Assembly (NCBI RefSeq): GCF_022828475.1
Contig: NZ_CP059557.1
Coordinates: 4,201,470-4,265,469, forward strand
Length of the DNA: 64,000 nt
Origin: Saccharopolyspora gloriosae
GTDB lineage: Bacteria > Actinomycetota > Actinomycetes > Mycobacteriales > Pseudonocardiaceae
Direction: 5' to 3'
The notes under the pieces are model-generated. The model was not told the origin of the DNA. It saw nothing but the letters and a program-made list of their open reading frames with translations, and searched no databases. Position 1 is the stretch's first letter. Each line of letters opens with the position of its first letter. Shown here one piece after another: positions 59,393 to 64,000 of this stretch. A program made the translations under genes and the position numbers.

Positions 59393-60808
59393 ATGGGCGG
59401 GGCGACGCATGCCGTCGACGGCCGGGCGAACCGGAAGCGCTGGTACCGGCAGCTCTACGTGCAGGTGCTCGTCGCGATCGCGGTCGGGATCCTCGTCGGC
59501 TGGCGATGGCCGGACCTCGGTGCGGCGATGGAACCCATCGGCAGCACGTTCATCTCGACGATGAAGATGCTCATCGGGCCGATCGTCTTCCTCACGATCA
59601 TCGGCGGCATCGCCAACGTCGCCGATCTGAAGAAGGTCGGCGTCACCGGGCTGAAAGCGCTGACGTACTTCCAGGTCGGCACGATCGTGGCGATGGCGAT
59701 CGGGCTCGTCGCGATCAACCTCTTCCGCCTCGGTGAGGGCGTGCACGCCGATCCCGCGAAGCTCCGGACCGCGGGCTCGGCGCAGCAGTACGTCGAGCAG
59801 GGCGAGACGCAGCACTGGTGGGAGATGTTCACCGGCCTCGTCCCGGAGAGCTTCTTCGGCGCCTTCGTCGAAGGCGACATCCTGCAGATCATCTTCCTCG
59901 CGGTGCTGTTCGGCATCGCGATCAAAGCGGTCGGCCCCATCGGCGAACCGATCATCGCGGGCGTCGCGCGGTTCACCGAGGTCGTGTTCAAGGTTCTGAG
60001 CTTCGTGATGAAGGCGGCTCCGCTCGGCGCGTTCGGTGCGATGGCCTACGCCGTCGGCGCGTTCGGGATCTCCACGTTGAGCAGTCTCGGCTCACTGATC
60101 GCGCTGTTCTACGTGACGTCGATCGTGTTCGTCCTGGTCGTGCTCGGCGGGTTCCTCGCCGCCTACGTCCGGCTCAACATCTTCCAGCTGCTGCGCTACC
60201 TCAGGGAGGAGTTCTTCCTCGTCCTCGGCACCTCCACCGCCGAACCGGCGTTGCCGGGCCTGATGCGCAAGATGACGTTCATGGGCGCCGACCGCGCCAC
60301 CGTCGGTCTCGTCGTGCCGACCGGGTACAGCTTCAACCTCGACGGCGCCGCGATCTACCTGTCGCTGGCCACCCTCTACATCGCCCAGGCCACCGACACC
60401 CCGCTGAACGTCGGGCAGCAGCTCGGCCTGCTCGCCGTCATGCTGCTCACCTCCAAGGGCGCGGCCGGTGTCGCGGGCGGCGGGTTCATCGCGCTGACCG
60501 CGACCCTGTCCACCATCGGGACCGTGCCCGCCGCGGGCATCATGTTGATCTTCGGGATCGACAAGTTCATGTCGGAGTGCCGGGCGCTGGTGAACTTCTA
60601 CGGCAATGCCGTGGCGACCCTCGCCATCGCGAAGTGGGACGGGAACCTCGACCTCGCCCGCGCCCGCCGAGTCCTGGCCGATCGCGATTCCGCAGAACTC
60701 GCCGCCACCTCCGGTGCGGCGGCATCCGACGCCGCCCCCTCCGGTGCGGCAGCCGAATCCGGTGGGGCGACCCCGCCGAAACCGGCATCCGAAGCGCCCG
60801 CGTCCTGA
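59393..60808 (+). CDS. dctA: C4-dicarboxylate:cation symporter
   Basis: The product has 471 residues of the DAACS family: eight membrane helices and re-entrant loops, with GTSTAEPALPGLM, YSFNLDGAAIYLSLATLYIAQ, STIGTVPAAGIM and NFYGNAVATLAIAKW. It imports succinate, malate, fumarate or (by context) tartrate with protons or sodium. ATG 59393 follows AAGGAGG. The Ala/Ser/Pro-rich tail after the last helix is longer than usual. Divergent from its likely LysR regulator. Confidence 0.92.
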   Translation: MGGATHAVDGRANRKRWYRQLYVQVLVAIAVGILVGWRWPDLGAAMEPIGSTFISTMKMLIGPIVFLTIIGGIANVADLKKVGVTGLKALTYFQVGTIVAMAIGLVAINLFRLGEGVHADPAKLRTAGSAQQYVEQGETQHWWEMFTGLVPESFFGAFVEGDILQIIFLAVLFGIAIKAVGPIGEPIIAGVARFTEVVFKVLSFVMKAAPLGAFGAMAYAVGAFGISTLSSLGSLIALFYVTSIVFVLVVLGGFLAAYVRLNIFQLLRYLREEFFLVLGTSTAEPALPGLMRKMTFMGADRATVGLVVPTGYSFNLDGAAIYLSLATLYIAQATDTPLNVGQQLGLLAVMLLTSKGAAGVAGGGFIALTATLSTIGTVPAAGIMLIFGIDKFMSECRALVNFYGNAVATLAIAKWDGNLDLARARRVLADRDSAELAATSGAAASDAAPSGAAAESGGATPPKPASEAPAS

Positions 60809-60893
60809 GAGTTCTCGAATCGTCGCCTGCGGCGGCCGATCTTCGGCTAGGTTCGATCACGTCGCCAGCGTCGTGAGCTCGGGGGGAAGCGGG

Positions 60894-61217
60894 ATGTCGG
60901 ATCTGGTCAGGATGCCGTTGGAGAACGGCGGAGAACTGCTCATCGAATCGACCGACGGTCAGGGCTCGATCCCGGTCGGCGGTGGCGGAAAGGTCGTGCA
61001 GGCCTCCGAGACCGTGCAGAAGGCCATGGGCAACATCCGGTCCGCCGCCGAGGCGGTGCTCGATGAGCTCCGCGCGATGGAACAGCCGCCGTCGAAGGTC
61101 AACGTGCAGTTCGGCATCAAGGTCACCGGTGAGGCGAACCTCGCGGTCGCGAAGTCCTCCGGTGAGGCCAACTTCAACGTCACCATCGAATGGAACGACG
61201 TCAAGCCCGACAAGTGA
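60894..61217 (+). CDS. Trypsin-co-occurring domain (Trypco1) protein, CU044_2847 family
   Basis: The product has 107 residues: a short beta N-terminus (VRMPLENGGELLIES), a helix, and a C-terminal beta sheet with QFGIKVTGEANLAVAKSSGE. This is the Trypco1 pattern, named for its genomic link to trypsin-like proteases. Proposed (comparative genomics, Aravind group) to be a regulatory or sensing part of NTP-dependent conflict systems. GGGGGAAG precedes the ATG. It is 56 bases before the protease-STAND gene. Confidence 0.82.
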   Translation: MSDLVRMPLENGGELLIESTDGQGSIPVGGGGKVVQASETVQKAMGNIRSAAEAVLDELRAMEQPPSKVNVQFGIKVTGEANLAVAKSSGEANFNVTIEWNDVKPDK

Positions 61218-61273
61218 CTCCCGCCAGGCTGATTCTCGCGGCGCCGCAGCGGTTCCCTCGCAGGTGAGTGCAC

Positions 61274-64000
61274 ATGACGGAACGTACTGAGCCGGCCTCG
61301 GCCGAGCCCCTGGCCGCTTCGCTGGTCCGGCTCGTCGCCGGGCGGCGGTTACTCGGCACCGGTTTCACGCTGCCCGGTGGGCGGGTGGCCACCTGCGCGC
61401 ACGTCATCGCGGGGTTCGACGAGGTCCACGCGCAGTTCCCGCTGCTCGGTTCCGACGGGTGCGCGGTGGAGGTGGTCGAGCGCGACGACGACGCCGACAT
61501 CGCGATCCTGCGGCTGCTCGAACCACCCGAGCGCGCGCTGCCCACTCCGGTCCGGCTGGACAGAGCCGTGCGCGAGCACCGGTTCAGCGTCTTCGGGTTC
61601 AGCGACGCCCAGCCGCACGGGGTCTGGGTGTCCGGCTCGCTCGCCGGGGCGCAAGGTGAAGGTCGCGTCCAGATGCGGGTGGATCCTGATCACGAGCTCA
61701 TCGTGCGCGGATTCAGCGGCGCCCCGGTGTGGGACGAGGAGCTGCACGGCGTCGTCGGCATGGTCGTGACCAGGTCCGGAACGAACAAGACCACGGCCCA
61801 CCTCGTGCCCGTGTCCTTCCTCGGCGAGTGGACCGTCGACGCACGCGATCCGTACCGCGGGCTGGAACGGTTCGAGCGCGATCACGCCACGCTGTTCCAC
61901 GGCCGCGACGCGGCGATCGAGGAGTTGCTGCAACGCCTGGAGTCGCGGGGGCTGGTCGCCGTCGTGGGACCGTCCGGGAGCGGCAAGTCGTCGTTGGTCC
62001 GGGCCGGCGTGCTGCCCCGGCTGGAACAGCAGGGCCGCGCGGTCGTCGAGCTCCGTCCCGGCGACTCCCTCGACTCGGTTCCGGTCGCCGTCGGCCGCAC
62101 CGCGTTGTTCCTGGACCAGTTCGAAGAATCGGTCATCGCCGATCCTGAAGCGGCCCGTGAGCGGTTGACGCAGGTAATCGACCTGATGGCTGCGCAGCCC
62201 GGTTCGCTGCGGGTCGTGCTGACGTTGCGCTCCCGCTCCCTGGACTCGCTGATCGCGCCGGGCACCCGCGAGAAGCTCAACGATGCCGTCTGGCTGCTCG
62301 AACCCATGGGCCAAGACGACTTCCGGGAGGCGATCGTCCGGCCCGCCGAGGACAGCGGCTTCGGATTCGAAGTCGGGCTGGTGGACGCGATTCTGCACGA
62401 CTGCCCGCCGGAGCACGGCACGCTTCCGCTGCTGTCCGAGGCGTTGAAGCAGCTCTCGGACAGCAGGCACGGCAGCTGGCTGACCCACGCGGCCTACCAG
62501 GAACTCGGACGGTTACCCGGAGCGTTGCGCGACCGCGCTGACGCCGTGCTCGCCGAGCTCGGCTCGGCGGAAGCCGCGGTCGCCAAGCGGCTGCTGATCA
62601 ACCTGACCCGGCCCGACGGCGACGGCGGCCACACGCGTCGCCGGGTGGAATTCGACGAGCTCGATGAGGCGCACCGGTCCGTCGCCGATCGGCTCGCCCA
62701 CGCACGTCTCGTCGTCCGCCGCGAAGGGCAGGTCGAACTGCCGCACCAAGCGTTGATCGACCACTGGCCGACGCTGCGCGGCTGGTTGGAGAACGACGAG
62801 GTCTTCCTCGCCTGGTCGGCGCGGCTCCACGACCTCCGCGACTCCGGTGGGCAGCTCAGCGGGGCACCATTGGCCGAAGCATCGGACTGGCTGCGAAAGC
62901 GCCCCGCCGACATTCCCCCGGCACAACGGGAATTCATCACCCGCGGCGAGGCCGTGCAACGCCGTTCGCAACGCCGCTGGCGCACGATCACCGCGATCTC
63001 GGCGACCCTCGCCCTCGTCGCGGTCGTGCTCACCGGGGCGGTGGGCAAGTTCGCGAGCGACGTCGACGGCCAGCTGCGCATCAACAACGCGCGCCTGCTC
63101 GCGCAGGCCGCTGAACGCGCGGCGGAAGTGGATCCGCGCCAGGCGCTGCAACTGGCTTTGGCGGCGTACCGGGAGAAGCCGGACAGCGACGAGGCTTACG
63201 TCGCGCTGCTCGATCAGCGCCTGCGGTGGGACGGGGTGAACCGCGTCCTCGGCCCCGAGCTGATCCCGGACGCCGACGTCGACCGATTGCAGGTGAACTC
63301 CGACGGCCGGGTCGTCGTCGCCTTCCACACCGACCAGTCGAAGAGCCCGACGTTGTGGTGGGACCTGGAAGGGCCACATCCGCGGCACCGCGAGCTCCCG
63401 GTCGATCCGTCCGTGTCCGCTCCCAGCCAGGTGGCTCCGAGCCCGGACGGCCGGATGCTGATCGTGTTGGAACGCGGCGCGGCGCCCCGCTTTCGGCTGT
63501 TGGACCTCACGGCCGGGGACCGGCCGATCACGCTCGCCTCGCCGGACGGATTCGCTCAGGACCGGGCGGACGTCGCCAACTTCAGCTGGAACAGCCGGTT
63601 CCTGGCCACCCACTCGATCGACGATCCACAAACGGTGCGCGTGTGGGATCTGGCCACCGGGCAAGAGCTTCCCGACCAGGTCAGGTTGGAACCGAACACC
63701 ACGTTGGAGACCTTGTTCCCGTCATCGGACGGCAAGTCGCTGATCACCAAGGACTTCACGGGTGGGAGCGCTCCGGACACCGTGGTTCACTGGGACCTCG
63801 CCTCCGGGCGGCGGCTCAGCAGCCATCCGATCGAATCGCAGGACACCCTCGCGGGAAACGGAACGATCCTCGCCAAGTGCGACGAGTCCGGCGTGCACGC
63901 GGTCGACCTGTTCACCGATCGCGTCGCGGCGGAGCTGCCGGGGACTCCGTGCCTCAGCCTCAAGACCGACCTCACCGGCCAGTACCTCGTGTCAGACGTT
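61274..64000 (+). CDS. Trypsin-like protease fused to STAND NTPase with beta-propeller (3' truncated by window edge)
   Basis: The frame is open for 909 codons to the last base. Residues 1-185: trypsin-like domain with triad His43 (TCAHVIAG), Asp75 (DADIAIL) and Ser148 (GFSGAPV); no signal peptide. Residues 200-560: nSTAND1-type ATPase, Walker A GPSGSGKS (232-239), Walker B LFLDQFEE (278-285), and VLTLRSRSL. A hydrophobic segment at about 570-590 may be a membrane helix. From about 640, WD40-like blades (PSPDGRMLIVL, VRVWDLATGQEL) form a sensor. Together with Trypco1 this is a predicted inflammasome-like conflict system in which ligand binding by the propeller would trigger proteolysis. Confidence 0.9.
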   Translation, partial: MTERTEPASAEPLAASLVRLVAGRRLLGTGFTLPGGRVATCAHVIAGFDEVHAQFPLLGSDGCAVEVVERDDDADIAILRLLEPPERALPTPVRLDRAVREHRFSVFGFSDAQPHGVWVSGSLAGAQGEGRVQMRVDPDHELIVRGFSGAPVWDEELHGVVGMVVTRSGTNKTTAHLVPVSFLGEWTVDARDPYRGLERFERDHATLFHGRDAAIEELLQRLESRGLVAVVGPSGSGKSSLVRAGVLPRLEQQGRAVVELRPGDSLDSVPVAVGRTALFLDQFEESVIADPEAARERLTQVIDLMAAQPGSLRVVLTLRSRSLDSLIAPGTREKLNDAVWLLEPMGQDDFREAIVRPAEDSGFGFEVGLVDAILHDCPPEHGTLPLLSEALKQLSDSRHGSWLTHAAYQELGRLPGALRDRADAVLAELGSAEAAVAKRLLINLTRPDGDGGHTRRRVEFDELDEAHRSVADRLAHARLVVRREGQVELPHQALIDHWPTLRGWLENDEVFLAWSARLHDLRDSGGQLSGAPLAEASDWLRKRPADIPPAQREFITRGEAVQRRSQRRWRTITAISATLALVAVVLTGAVGKFASDVDGQLRINNARLLAQAAERAAEVDPRQALQLALAAYREKPDSDEAYVALLDQRLRWDGVNRVLGPELIPDADVDRLQVNSDGRVVVAFHTDQSKSPTLWWDLEGPHPRHRELPVDPSVSAPSQVAPSPDGRMLIVLERGAAPRFRLLDLTAGDRPITLASPDGFAQDRADVANFSWNSRFLATHSIDDPQTVRVWDLATGQELPDQVRLEPNTTLETLFPSSDGKSLITKDFTGGSAPDTVVHWDLASGRRLSSHPIESQDTLAGNGTILAKCDESGVHAVDLFTDRVAAELPGTPCLSLKTDLTGQYLVSDV

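Noticed and set aside
1-64000. tRNA, rRNA, insertion sequence transposase or phage integrase genes
   Set aside because: I saw no clover-leaf with a TTC-containing T arm, no rRNA-like stretch and no transposase or integrase motifs on either strand.

Overview
The window is about 70% GC, with very high GC at third codon positions, many GTG/TTG starts and 4-base stop/start overlaps. Its contents (ESX-type secretion substrates, an AfsR/SARP-type regulator, an XRE/DUF397 pair, DtxR/IdeR iron boxes, a split-B lasso peptide locus) point to an actinomycete, most likely a Pseudonocardiaceae member such as Saccharopolyspora. The genus is inference. The content is that of an accessory chromosomal region: many small, independently regulated modules and few housekeeping genes.

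Layout. 1-5.5 kb: 3' part of a SNF2 helicase, a small exported protein, a TetR/FMN-protein divergent pair, and an ABC-F ATPase preceded by a candidate leader-peptide attenuator. 5.8-11.5 kb: a complete lasso-peptide locus with orphan LuxR regulator, ABC exporter, terminator, a 38-residue precursor too short for routine gene calling, cyclase, RRE protein and leader peptidase. The predicted core is 20 residues, very basic and starts with His. 11.6-13.6 kb: TetR and a divergent MpaB-type oxygenase. 14.1-18.5 kb: an MFS transporter, then a class A beta-lactamase with divergent LysR and penicillin-recognising protein, the arrangement of the Streptomyces cacaoi blaL-blaA-blaB locus. 18.6-25.9 kb: a 41-codon small ORF, TetR, FprB-type reductase with a diiron oxygenase, and a hydrolase-SDR-P450 set. 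26-31.6 kb: three ESX-type secretion-associated genes and a large AfsR-like regulator. 31.7-37.6 kb: a DksA-type protein, a frameshifted methyltransferase, an iron-boxed siderophore acetyltransferase, a frameshifted XRE gene with its DUF397 partner, and a drug efflux MFS. 38-41.8 kb: ROK repressor, xylose isomerase and alditol oxidase. 41.9-49.8 kb: Baeyer-Villiger-type monooxygenase, beta-propeller protein and MFS, divergent from P450-TetR-ferredoxin followed by a decayed ferredoxin reductase. 50-54.9 kb: LexA and an iron-siderophore ABC uptake operon. 55-60.8 kb: multicopper oxidase, tartrate dehydrogenase, LysR and DctA. 60.9 kb to the end: a small Trypco1-type protein and the 5' part of a trypsin/STAND-NTPase conflict-type gene that runs off the window.

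Two dispersed intergenic repeat families stand out. One is a pair of ~50-nt imperfect palindromes found three times, each time between convergent genes. The other is a longer palindromic element built around a 19-nt core, found at five gene 3' ends. Both probably act as terminators or mobile palindromes.

Long antisense reading frames opposite real genes are common here because of base composition and were not annotated.
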